A DNA stretch of 64,000 nucleotides, taken from contig JAKQCX010000005.1 in the NCBI GenBank assembly GCA_029558905.1, positions 124,001 to 188,000 on the forward strand, in the 5' to 3' direction. Shown here one piece after another: positions 26,919 through 35,102 of this stretch. The notes beneath the pieces are model-generated. The model was not told where the DNA came from and did no database searches. It worked only from the letters and a program-made list of their open reading frames with translations. Within the stretch, counting starts at the first letter, position 1; the number at the start of each line of letters is the position of its first letter. Both the position numbers and the translations under genes were made by a program. Origin of the DNA: Pseudomonadota bacterium. GTDB taxonomy: Bacteria > Pseudomonadota > Gammaproteobacteria > Burkholderiales > Thiobacillaceae.

Positions 26919-29900
26919 GAGGCCTCTTTGTGGAGGACCTTGGTGACGTGAGCCAATATCGCCGGCAGTGACAGCAGCACCGAGCGGCTGCCGCGGCGGT
27001 TCATGACTTCAATCTCGCCGCTTTGCGTCGTCTTGGTCGGATTCGCCCAGTCGAAGGGGTCGAGGACTGGCAGCAGCATCGACTTCGCAGCCGGTTTCTC
27101 GCTCTCCATGAAGTGAATGGCACGCAGGACGCTTACGAGCGACTTCCGGACGTCGGATGCCTGGCCGATGCCAAGAATGTTCATCTCGGCAGTCTTGGCC
27201 GCCTCGATGTTCGTGATGCGCTGCTCGACTTCGTAGAAGTAGGTGCAGAAGCCGGACTGCGGCCGTTCCTTCTCCTCACCGACAACGGCGAGAGTCGCAA
27301 AGGTGTAAACGGGTATGACGCTGCGCAGTACCTCTTGCGACAGCGAGGCGTACATCGCTTCGTGGTCCTTGAAGTTCAAGACTTCGAAGCCGCTCTCGGT
27401 GGCCTCGCGCTTGCGCAGTCTGGTCGCGGGAAAGACATCGCGACGCAGGGTGTAGAGGTGCAGGTCGTCGAAGCGCTTCATCGCCGCATCTAGAAACTCG
27501 AGAGTCGAGTGCGGTGCGTGCCGCTCGGCCGCACGACCGATGTGGCGACTGCCGTAGTGATGCGACAGCAGCATGACGTGTTTGAAGCCGTCGCTTCGCA
27601 AGCGGGCAATCTCTTCCAGGATGGGCTGGGGGTTCTTGAACTCCTGTCGGCTCTCTACCAAGCGAGAGCGCATCCGCTGCGCTCTCAGAACGGCCGTGTC
27701 CCCTTGCCGTTCCGCGGTGTACGTTCGACTTACGAAGAGATAGCCGTCGGCGTCCGCATGCGCAGGGTGGGAGTCGCACGGCCGTGTGACGTATGTCAGC
27801 AGTGCCACCCTGTCGAGCGAACCTTCCATGGCGAAGTGCATCGGCTGGCCGCCCAGCAAGGCGTTCAGCGCGCCTTTGCGCTTCCACTCCAGGTTCCGGC
27901 TGCTGCCGCTGGCGTCAGCCTGCGTCGTCAGGCCCTGCAACTTAACAGCGCCTTCGCGAGCAAGTGCTCTTTCGAGTGCCTGACTCACGGCATACACCGC
28001 CGTGTTCGGGTCCTTGGCGTCGTCCTCTCGCTTCAGCTTTCGTCCAGTGTGCTGGAGTCGCACGATGCTCAGCGCGACATCGGGTTTCTCGGCCCGGACC
28101 CGTCGCTGAAGTTCCCAGAGCACGACGTACACCGTCAGTGCGAAGGCCACGATGCTCGCGGAGCGAAGCTGCTCGGAGCGGGCCTTCTCCTTCTCGTCCC
28201 GGTCGCGGCTCAGTTTGAGCGTGTCGAGGTCGTACTGGACCTCGATGCCCGCATTGGTCTTGAAGTACTCCTCGTGGGGTAAGTTGGCGACCCATTCCTG
28301 TTCCGGCCGCAACCACCGGTACGGTACGAAGCGAATCGGCAGGACCGGGTACGCCATGTCGCGCCTCATCACGACGCCGTGCGCGTCACCCGCAACTGCC
28401 AACGAACGCTCCATCAGCTCCGTCTTGACCGTGTAGGAGGCGATGCTGCCCGCCACAACCGGCTCCTGCGAAATGGTCAGGTGTTCAAACCACGCAATGG
28501 AGTCGTCGCCGCGCTCAGCCTTGACGAGGATGTCGGCCTTCTGACCAATCGAGTCGACGGCTTCCCAGTTCACGATGCCGCGGTGCAGAGACACCGTGAA
28601 GCGCTCCGCGTTGTCGCTGGCACGAGTGACGACCTTGTTGACCTTGCTACGCAGCAGATCGATGAGCTCGCTGGCGATTGCCTCCACCACCCTTGCTCTG
28701 GCAACCAAGGTCTTGTGCAGGTGCCGGAGCGCTGCAGTGGGGTCCTTCTTGAGTTGCTCGGCGATGCGCTTTGCCTCTGCCGCCACATCCAGGCCGACGG
28801 CTTGGTCGATGGTGTCCGGTATGACCAAGTAGAGGAAGACGAGCTCGGCGACGTCGCGTCGAACGAAGATGTCCTTCTCGTCGTTATCGAACAGGCGCTC
28901 ACGGAGGCGGTCCAGCCGCGACTCGAACGCCGATTTCCCAGTCTGCGGGTTGTTGCCATTGACGCGGAACCGGTAGGAGACCTCACGAAGCGTGGCCACG
29001 CCCTGCGCGGGCTCGGTGCGTGTCTCGAATAGCTGCGCTGCACCTTCGGCCCACACCGGCAGGCAAGAGTAGAACAGCGCCTTGCGGAGGTGCTCTGCAA
29101 GGTCCGACACGTTCTGCTGCCCGTAGATGAGGCTCGGATCCAGCAAGACGGCCGCGCCCCTGACGCCAGCAAACCGGGCGAAGCAGTCCTTGACGTGCCG
29201 GACGTAGGCCTTGAACCCCGATTTCGTACTCTGGCCGCTGAGGGCGTCCATCAAGCCCATCGTCACCTGGAGCCTGACGCGCGCCAACGCTTCGTCGTCG
29301 AGAAAGTCCAGGAAGTCGCGAATCTGGCTGCCCGGCCGGTTACGTTGAGCGCGGATGGCGTCCAGCGTCTCGTCGACCTCGTCGTCCTCCATGCCCTCCT
29401 TGCGGAGCTTGTTGGCGATGCCCTGGCAGAGCAGCTCGAGGCGGTCGGGGCCCTCCACCGTCTCGATGGCCGTGAGGACCTTGCCGATGTCTTTGAGACG
29501 TTCGTCTGCTCGGCGATCGTTCGATGCGAACACCACCGGAACAAGCGAAGCAGTCGACGGGGCGGAGGGTTTGCGCTCATTCACCGAGTCAGCCATTCGC
29601 TGCAAAGCCTCGTCCATCGAGGCCATTGCCAAGCTGCCCGGTGCAACGCTCTTCAGCACCTCATCCACCAGGTCGGAAACGACCGAGTAGACCTTCTCCA
29701 GACTCCTTGCGGCGGCAGCTTCGGATCCATGCTGCAGGCGGCCACCCACGCGCGCTGTGGTACCGCGCGGAGGGGGCTCCATGTCGCGAATGAAGCCGCT
29801 GCCGTCGCCAGGCTCGAACTGCTTGGTGAACTCAGGGTTGTGAAATAGGCGGGCAAGTACGTCGCGCGTGTTGACGACAACCTGCCCGTCACGAACGCTC

Positions 29901-30043
29901 ACCAACGGAAGGGCCGTCAGCGGCACATCCTGCGCCGCGGGCAACGCACTGGCGAGGAGTTCAGCCAGCTTCGCAAGCTGGAGGGAAGGGGTGACGGAGC
30001 GAGCAGATACGCTCGACCCGCCCCGATAGGGAGACGTGGACAT
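26915..30043 (-). CDS. Large protein of unknown family, partner of the helicase-like ATPase
   Basis: 1,042 residues from the ATG at 30043, selected because AGGAG lies seven bases upstream; the frame extends twelve codons further. No signal peptide or clear ATP-binding motif is seen. Residues about 560-640 (ISQEPVVAGSIASYTVKTEL, YPVLPIRFVPYRWLRP) and about 820-930 (KHVMLLSHHYGSRHIGR, HLYTLRRDVFPATRLRK) look like folded domains with conserved basic and aromatic positions. A hydrophobic stretch ASIVAFALTVYVVLWEL near 660 may be a buried helix. A PIWI/RNase H-like fold was considered but cannot be supported from motifs. Its role must be tied to the coupled helicase. Confidence 0.65.
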   Translation of the reverse strand: MSTSPYRGGSSVSARSVTPSLQLAKLAELLASALPAAQDVPLTALPLVSVRDGQVVVNTRDVLARLFHNPEFTKQFEPGDGSGFIRDMEPPPRGTTARVGGRLQHGSEAAAARSLEKVYSVVSDLVDEVLKSVAPGSLAMASMDEALQRMADSVNERKPSAPSTASLVPVVFASNDRRADERLKDIGKVLTAIETVEGPDRLELLCQGIANKLRKEGMEDDEVDETLDAIRAQRNRPGSQIRDFLDFLDDEALARVRLQVTMGLMDALSGQSTKSGFKAYVRHVKDCFARFAGVRGAAVLLDPSLIYGQQNVSDLAEHLRKALFYSCLPVWAEGAAQLFETRTEPAQGVATLREVSYRFRVNGNNPQTGKSAFESRLDRLRERLFDNDEKDIFVRRDVAELVFLYLVIPDTIDQAVGLDVAAEAKRIAEQLKKDPTAALRHLHKTLVARARVVEAIASELIDLLRSKVNKVVTRASDNAERFTVSLHRGIVNWEAVDSIGQKADILVKAERGDDSIAWFEHLTISQEPVVAGSIASYTVKTELMERSLAVAGDAHGVVMRRDMAYPVLPIRFVPYRWLRPEQEWVANLPHEEYFKTNAGIEVQYDLDTLKLSRDRDEKEKARSEQLRSASIVAFALTVYVVLWELQRRVRAEKPDVALSIVRLQHTGRKLKREDDAKDPNTAVYAVSQALERALAREGAVKLQGLTTQADASGSSRNLEWKRKGALNALLGGQPMHFAMEGSLDRVALLTYVTRPCDSHPAHADADGYLFVSRTYTAERQGDTAVLRAQRMRSRLVESRQEFKNPQPILEEIARLRSDGFKHVMLLSHHYGSRHIGRAAERHAPHSTLEFLDAAMKRFDDLHLYTLRRDVFPATRLRKREATESGFEVLNFKDHEAMYASLSQEVLRSVIPVYTFATLAVVGEEKERPQSGFCTYFYEVEQRITNIEAAKTAEMNILGIGQASDVRKSLVSVLRAIHFMESEKPAAKSMLLPVLDPFDWANPTKTTQSGEIEVMNRRGSRSVLLSLPAILAHVTKVLHKEAS

Positions 30044-30233
30044 GGTCAGCTCCTTTTCTTGGCAGGTGGGCCACTTCACGCCACAAGCCGACCAAGCTCG
30101 TGGGTGGATTTCGACTATTGGTGACGCAGTTTAGCGGCTTCGACCGTCATTGCTCAACAACTAGGCATAACCAGGCTCCTGGCCAGAGGCTGATCCAGCT
30201 GCTCGATCGCATCCTTGGCTGGAGCCGTCTCGG

Positions 30234-30701
30234 CTAGTCGGGTCTGCGACGCGCCCTGTGTCGAAAGTCCGGCATCAGCGCCCTCTTCACCCCGTTGCTC
30301 CCAGCCTGCCGGCGGCTCTGCAGCCATGCCATCACCTCGGCCAGGTCCCACACCACGCAGCGTGCCGTGAGGTAAAACCGGTGCGGGAATTCGCCGCGGC
30401 GCTCCAGCTCGTAGATGGTCGAATCCGCCAACGGGACGATCTGACGTAGCTCGCTGCGTCGGATCGTGCGACGCAGTCCCTTGGGGTCCGTCGGCGCCGC
30501 CTTGTGCAGATCCCGGATCGCTCGCGCGTCGAACGCGCCCGGCGGCTCCATCTCACGCGCCGCCTGCCGAAGTGCCGCGGCGCCATTGCGGCCGGCATCC
30601 CGGTCGTCGTCGATGACCTCATCGAGTGCAGCAGGCGTCGCATGCTGCTTCGCGGTGCTGATGGCCTGCGCCACTTCCGTGAACTGATTCCCGCGCTTCA
30701 T
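30234..30701 (-). CDS. AlpA-like helix-turn-helix regulator
   Basis: 155 residues from the ATG at 30701 (a GTG lies six bases upstream). The C-terminal 70 residues match the AlpA/excisionase pattern: RRSELRQIVPLADSTIYELE, GEFPHRFYLTARCVVWDLAEVMAWLQSRR. The N-terminal half is charged and specific to this protein. AlpA proteins activate integrase or excisionase functions of prophage-like islands, so this may control excision of the present island. It is transcribed away from the decayed gene at 31053. Confidence 0.8.
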   Translation of the reverse strand: MKRGNQFTEVAQAISTAKQHATPAALDEVIDDDRDAGRNGAAALRQAAREMEPPGAFDARAIRDLHKAAPTDPKGLRRTIRRSELRQIVPLADSTIYELERRGEFPHRFYLTARCVVWDLAEVMAWLQSRRQAGSNGVKRALMPDFRHRARRRPD

Positions 30702-31052
30702 TCGCACCCCCGTTCTTGGCCGAGAGGCCTGCGTAACGCCCCGCTGGGCGCCGCGTGGTAACCCTCGACCGACTCTTCACACCTTCGACCTCGCGTAGCC
30801 GCCACTGACGTGGCGCTTCGCGACCCCGGGGGACATCGCCTTGGCGTCCTGGCGTCTGTCGCCATGCGTCGCCGCCCTTCGAGATCTATCGAAGCCCCTT
30901 GGGATCCGGGTACGGAATCCGGCGCAGAAGTGTCGGGACACATCGACCACCACTGCCGTTGTCGGCCCTACGAATTAGGTCGCCTGTCGCTCTTTTCCTT
31001 CCGCTGAGCCCCGCTCGATCTCCTTCCCGTCAGCCAACCGACGGGGAGAGCC
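30702..31052. other. Intergenic region between the AlpA-like gene and a decayed gene
   Basis: 351 bases with no supportable gene. It must hold the AlpA-like gene's promoter. I see no repeat or RNA gene. A GACGGGGAGAG purine-rich stretch just before 31053 looks like the old ribosome-binding site of the decayed frame. Confidence 0.4.
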
Positions 31053-31955
31053 ATGGCGCTCAAGGCAGGAGATGGTCTCCAGCGATGGGAGATCGCGGTC
31101 ACGAAGTAGCTGGTGGGCGAGTTCAGGAGGCGATCGCGAAGCCTCGCCCGAGAGGAGTTCGACGATCTGGTTCAGGAGTGCCTGGCGCACTGGATCGTGG
31201 TGCGCCGGAAGCTCGCACCCGATCCGGGGGCGCCGCCCACGGCCTACATGGCCCAGGTCGTCCGCAACAAGCTCACGGATCTGATCCGCGAGCAGGCAGC
31301 CGAGAAGCGCGCGGGCGACCAGGAGGCGCTCTCGCTCGATGCCGCGCTCCTGCTGTGCGCCTGGATTCTCGACTGGACGTTCGTGTTCAAGGTCTGGCCG
31401 CAGGGGATCGAGCGCCTTCGTGAACTGCTCGCGCACGATCTGGAGCACGGCGTTGCCCTTGCCGCCCGGCAGGGCGCCGGCGCCATCACCGCGCCGGCCA
31501 ACGCGCTGTATTCGGTCGTGTTCGAAGCGACCGGCGTCCACGACATGGGCACGTAGTTCGCCAGCGGGGCGTCGTTGTCGATCCCGGACACGGTCATGCG
31601 GCGCAGCTATGTGTCGCACCGGGAGAGCATCGAGGCGGCGATGGTCGGCACCCAACTGCTCGGCGTGCGCGCGGCGACCCTGGCGCGGTTCGCGCCGCTG
31701 CTCCTGCTCCTCTACGCCGTCGGCGCCGCCGACGGTTTCACGCAGCGGGCGATCCGCCGGGCCTGCGGTGGACGCGAGTCGGCCGGCCTGTACCACCGGG
31801 CGAAGTACCTGCAGGTGGCGGTGCTGGGGCTGGGCGGCGTCTGTCTACTGCTCTGGCCCGGGCCGGTGCGGTGGGAGCTGTCCCTGCCGCTCGGCGCGGT
31901 GCTCTTGGGCGGGCTGGCCAGCGTGCAGTGGGCGTACTACAAGAAGCACATGTAG
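31053..31955 (+). pseudogene. Chimeric decayed frame: sigma-70-like N-terminus joined to a TIGR03747/DUF4400-like ICE membrane protein
   Basis: A single frame of 301 codons runs from an ATG at 31053 (ribosome-binding site GGGGAGAG) to the stop at 31953-31955. It is broken by two in-frame TAG codons at 31107-31109 and 31554-31556. Residues before about 31340 resemble sigma-70 region 2 (FDDLVQECLAHWIVVRRKL, AYMAQVVRNKLTDLIREQA). From there on the sequence resembles the TIGR03747 (DUF4400) membrane protein of ICEs, with hydrophobic segments ATLARFAPLLLLLYAVGAAD and LQVAVLGLGGVCLLLWPG. A deletion joining two ICE genes in frame, followed by nonsense mutations, explains it best. Both family assignments are by eye. 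Confidence 0.65.
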
Positions 31956-31994
31956 GTCCGGCGCCGTCCGCGTTCGCGACGGAACCGGCCGGAT

Positions 31995-32732
31995 TCAGAA
32001 TCGCCAGAAGCTCGGAGCTTCAGGCTCCGGGGCGTCCAGGATCGGGTCGCTGCGCCGCACGAGGGGATCGAGCCAGTCGGCCTTGGCCCTGGCCCACTCG
32101 ATCCACTGCAGCTTCTCGAGTGTGAGCTCGCCGTCTTGGCGGGCTCGGTCCTCGACTGCGGCGATGAACTCGCGCAAGCGGTTTGCGCGCTGCAGCCGGC
32201 TCGCGTCGCGGAACAGGGAGCGCAGCTGACGACGTTCTTCGTTGCGCGCGCGCACCTGCGCTTCGTATCGGGCGCGCGCTTCCTCGTAGGTTCGCCGGCG
32301 GCGCTCTTCTTCCTCCTCTTTCGCGCGCTTCGCTTCGGCCAGGCCGACGATGGCGGCGACGATTCCGCTCAGGCGCGAGTCGATGAAGCTGCGTTCCGTG
32401 TCGTTCCACTTCCTTGACGGCCACGATCCCACCGTGAGTGTCAGCCGTCCGGTGGGGTGCCAATCGAACTGCGGGATGCTCGGATACTCTCCCCGGTCAC
32501 CCACGCGGAAGGAGTCGTAGTACCGGTCGCGTGCCCGCACCTCGGCGCGTGTCGGCGTGTGGCTGGTTCGCGTGACCTGCTCGACGATCGAGATCGTCAG
32601 GGCCGTGCCGCCGCCGACCAGCAGGGTCTGCCCCTTCTCCTCGTCCACCCGCGCCGTGAAGCCGCTGGGTTCGAGTGCCTTGAGCAGCGTGTCCGCCAAC
32701 CGCAGGGCGCGATCGAGCGCGTTCCTCGTCAC
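31995..32732 (-). CDS. C-terminal part of a split gene, coiled-coil protein of unknown function
   Basis: 245 residues. The first 110 residues include LADTLLKALEPSGFTARV and a domain with WHPTGRLTLTVGSW. A strongly charged coiled coil (about 120-200, KRAKEEEEERRRRTYEEARA) follows, then a short tail ending SFWRF. It starts inside the stop codon of the next gene upstream (ATGA at 32729-32732). In proteins I recall, the N-terminal part found in that neighbour and this part form one chain, so this may be half of a gene split by a deletion and frameshift. Function is unknown. Confidence 0.55.
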   Translation of the reverse strand: MTRNALDRALRLADTLLKALEPSGFTARVDEEKGQTLLVGGGTALTISIVEQVTRTSHTPTRAEVRARDRYYDSFRVGDRGEYPSIPQFDWHPTGRLTLTVGSWPSRKWNDTERSFIDSRLSGIVAAIVGLAEAKRAKEEEEERRRRTYEEARARYEAQVRARNEERRQLRSLFRDASRLQRANRLREFIAAVEDRARQDGELTLEKLQWIEWARAKADWLDPLVRRSDPILDAPEPEAPSFWRF

Positions 32733-32971
32733 CTGCAGGTGAGGCCGCGCGCGCCGGCGGGGAGGGAGGGCAACGGCACCTTGCGCGTGGGTCGGCCAGC
32801 CTTGACCTTCGCCCAGTAGCCCCGCGGCGGCACCGGAATGCCGAGCTTCTTGCAGATCTTGACCAGCCCCACGTCCGATAGGCCATAACGGGGCGCGACG
32901 ACCGTCACCGCGTCCGTCCAGACTTCTTCGTACAGCGCCTCCCGGCTGACGGGGGTGCCTCGGCGTCTCAT
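32729..32971 (-). CDS. N-terminal part of a split gene, helix-turn-helix-like
   Basis: 80 residues beginning MRRRGTPVSREALYEEVWTD. The segment APRYGLSDVGLVKICKKLGI followed by PVPPRGYWAKVKAGRPTRK is a conserved helix-turn-helix-like module usually found at the start of a longer protein. Its frame ends immediately after a short unrelated tail (GARGLTCR). The expected continuation is the overlapping downstream frame. Either a coupled two-gene arrangement or a broken single gene is possible; I favour the latter. Confidence 0.55.
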   Translation of the reverse strand: MRRRGTPVSREALYEEVWTDAVTVVAPRYGLSDVGLVKICKKLGIPVPPRGYWAKVKAGRPTRKVPLPSLPAGARGLTCR

Positions 32972-33032
32972 CCCATCTCTCCTAGCTCGAGCCGGAGGCC
33001 GCCATTGGTGGTGGCTCCCCGGTAGATTGCAG

Positions 33033-33080
33033 ATTTGCTGTTCAGCAAATATTGCCTCTTGCCAGAATATTCGGTATGGT
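33033..33080 (+). promoter_or_regulatory. Operator palindrome and promoter of the second AbiE-like operon
   Basis: ATTTGCTGTTCAGCAAAT at 33033-33050 is a perfect inverted repeat with 8-bp arms. It is followed directly by a promoter-like pair, TTGCCT (33052) and TATGGT, with a 17-bp spacer. It ends about 40 bp before the antitoxin start, the expected place for AbiEi-type autoregulation. Confidence 0.5.
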
Positions 33081-33117
33081 GGCCATATTTACTGCACGGT
33101 GAATCGAGGCGGTGACC

Positions 33118-34197
33118 ATGCTTCAGGCGCAGGCGGGCGAACGGGAGCTGATTGATCAGTTCCTCGCGGCACTTCGGTCGCTCCCGGAAGTGCAGGCCGA
33201 GTTCGAAAGCGTCGGCGCCCCGGAGCACGACGCTCAGCTTGCGCTCGACGTCGCCGGCAAGCCTATCCACGCGCTCGTCGAGCTGAGGAAGGCCGTCTAC
33301 CCGCGCGATGTCCGTCAGCTCATCTGGCGGATCAGAGACCTTGCCCGTCAACACCCCGCCGGCGAGAGCGGCGGCGAGCCGCTGGCGATCCTGGTCGCCG
33401 AGTCCATCTCGCCGGGCGCGAAGGAGCTGCTTCGAGCCGAACGGGTCGGGTACTACGACAGCGGAGGCAGCCTCTACCTGCCGGCTCGGGGAGCCTACCT
33501 CTACGTCGATCGGCCGCCGCCCAAGTCGTTGTCCCGATCGGTGCGTTCGCTATTCACGGGGCGGCGTGCACAGGTCCTCCACGGCCTGTTGGTTCGCCAT
33601 CAGGACTGGTTCGGCGTGAAGGACCTCGCCGAGCAGACGCTGGTCTCGCCCGCCACGGCGTCCCAGGTGCTCACCGAGATGGAGCGCTTCGATTGGCTCG
33701 AATCGCGTGGGCAGGGCCCCAGCAAGCAGAGGCACCTTCGGGAACCCGCCGCGCTGCTCGATGCCTGGGCGAAGCAGCTGGGCTCGATCCGGCCGCCGGC
33801 GCTGCGACGCTACTTCGTGCCCGCGGTGAAGCCCGACGGCCTGATGGAGCGGCTCGGCCAGGTTTGCGAGGCACACGGCGTCGAGTACACGGTCAGCTTC
33901 GAGGCGGCCGCGCAGCGCTACGCGCCGTTCCTGTCGGCGGTCTCGCAGGTTCGATGCCGCCTGCTGGCGGGATCGGGGGCCGATGCCGCGATCGCCGACC
34001 TGGGCGCACGCGTCGTCAGTGAGGGCGCGAATCTCGCCGTCATCGAGGCGAAGTCGGCCGGGGACCTGCTCTTTCGCGAGCGGGTCGGCGGGGTCTGGCT
34101 GGCCAGTCCGGTCCAGGTGTACCTCGACCTCCTCCGCGGCGAGGGTCGAGCCAAGGAAATGGCCGCACACCTGCGTCGAGAAAGGATCGGCTTCTGA
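33118..34197 (+). CDS. AbiEi-like antitoxin/regulator of the second type IV pair
   Basis: 359 residues from the ATG at 33118 with GAGG eight bases upstream (GTG at 33112 is possible). The first 130 residues resemble a restriction-endonuclease-like or transport-type domain (ALVELRKAVYPRDVRQLIWR, ILVAESISPGAKELL, GYYDSGGSLYLPA). A winged helix then spans about 140-195 (RRAQVLHGLLVRHQDWFGVKDLAEQTLVSPATASQV, cited by its ends). The C-terminus contains VWLASPVQVYLDLLRGEGR, seen in large AbiEi-type antitoxins. It overlaps the nucleotidyltransferase gene (TGATG), as in toxin-antitoxin pairs. Confidence 0.7.
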   Translation: MLQAQAGERELIDQFLAALRSLPEVQAEFESVGAPEHDAQLALDVAGKPIHALVELRKAVYPRDVRQLIWRIRDLARQHPAGESGGEPLAILVAESISPGAKELLRAERVGYYDSGGSLYLPARGAYLYVDRPPPKSLSRSVRSLFTGRRAQVLHGLLVRHQDWFGVKDLAEQTLVSPATASQVLTEMERFDWLESRGQGPSKQRHLREPAALLDAWAKQLGSIRPPALRRYFVPAVKPDGLMERLGQVCEAHGVEYTVSFEAAAQRYAPFLSAVSQVRCRLLAGSGADAAIADLGARVVSEGANLAVIEAKSAGDLLFRERVGGVWLASPVQVYLDLLRGEGRAKEMAAHLRRERIGF

Positions 34198-35093
34198 TGG
34201 CCAAGCCCGCAACCTTCGACGGTTACAGCGACCAGTACACGCTCGACTGCGAGCGGGTGCTGGTGACATTGCTGCGCGGCCTTGGGCCGTGGAAGGACTC
34301 GGTCTATCTGGTCGGCGGCCTGACGCCGCGGTATCTGGTCCCCGCGCGTCCGCCGGTCGTGCCGGCGCACGCCGGCACATTGGATGTCGACATCGTCATC
34401 GATCTGCAGCTGCTGGCCGACACCGAGGCGTACCACACGCTCGAGGACAACCTCAAGCGCATGGGCTTCGAGAGGGCCGAGAACGAGCAGGGCGTGAAGC
34501 TGTCGTGGCGCTGGCAGACCCGCACCGAGCATGGCGCGCTGATGGTGCTGGAGCTCCTCGCCGACGCGCCCCAGATGGCCGGGGGGCGCGTGCAGCCGCT
34601 GCCGACGGACGGCACGATCTCGGCGCTCAACATCCCGCACTCGTCGATCGTGTTCGACCTGTACCAGGTTGCCGAGATCCGCGCTGAGTTGCTCGGCGCA
34701 AACGGGATGGCGACCGAGCGCGTCAAGCACGCCGACATCGTCAGCTTCACATGCCTGAAGGCATTCGCGTTCGACCAGCGCTTCGAACGCAAGGACGCCC
34801 ACGACTTGATCTACTGCATCGAGCACGCGCCGGACGGGCCGGACGCCGTCGTAGCGGCCTTCGGCCGGGCGCTCGCGGGCAAGCACGCAGCCGTGATCCG
34901 AGAAGCGCTGGACGTCGTCCGCCGACGCTTCGCCGACGACGAAGCGACCGAGGGCTATCGCAAGGATGGACCGGTCTCGGTGGCCAAGTTCGAGCTTGGC
35001 GAAGGGCAGGACCCTGAGCTGCGCGAGGCCAGAGTGCTTCGACAACGTCAGGCCAGCGATCTCATCGATCGACTCCTTGCTGGAATCGGGTAG
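34197..35093 (+). CDS. AbiEii-like nucleotidyltransferase toxin
   Basis: 298 residues. VYLVGGLTPRYL followed by TLDVDIVIDLQLL supplies the glycine pair and the DxD metal ligands of the nucleotidyltransferase superfamily. VKHADIVSFTCLKAFAFDQR and RKDAHDLIYCIEH correspond to the later lysine and KDxxD motifs of AbiEii. It is coupled to the preceding regulator gene. It ends only nine bases before the CARF/AAA+ activator gene, so the activator may be co-transcribed with this pair. The two AbiE-like pairs in the window are not close relatives by eye. Confidence 0.72.
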   Translation: MAKPATFDGYSDQYTLDCERVLVTLLRGLGPWKDSVYLVGGLTPRYLVPARPPVVPAHAGTLDVDIVIDLQLLADTEAYHTLEDNLKRMGFERAENEQGVKLSWRWQTRTEHGALMVLELLADAPQMAGGRVQPLPTDGTISALNIPHSSIVFDLYQVAEIRAELLGANGMATERVKHADIVSFTCLKAFAFDQRFERKDAHDLIYCIEHAPDGPDAVVAAFGRALAGKHAAVIREALDVVRRRFADDEATEGYRKDGPVSVAKFELGEGQDPELREARVLRQRQASDLIDRLLAGIG

Positions 35094-35102
35094 CCGCCAA
35101 TC

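Noticed and set aside
26915..30043. Assigning the partner protein to the PIWI (pPIWI_RE) family
   Set aside because: Size and helicase partnership fit loosely, but I cannot identify the catalytic or conserved Arg/Glu motifs by eye.
31053..31955. Amber codon reassignment or selenocysteine/pyrrolysine-like recoding
   Set aside because: The frame is a chimera of two gene fragments and neighbouring genes use TAG as a normal stop; decay is simpler.
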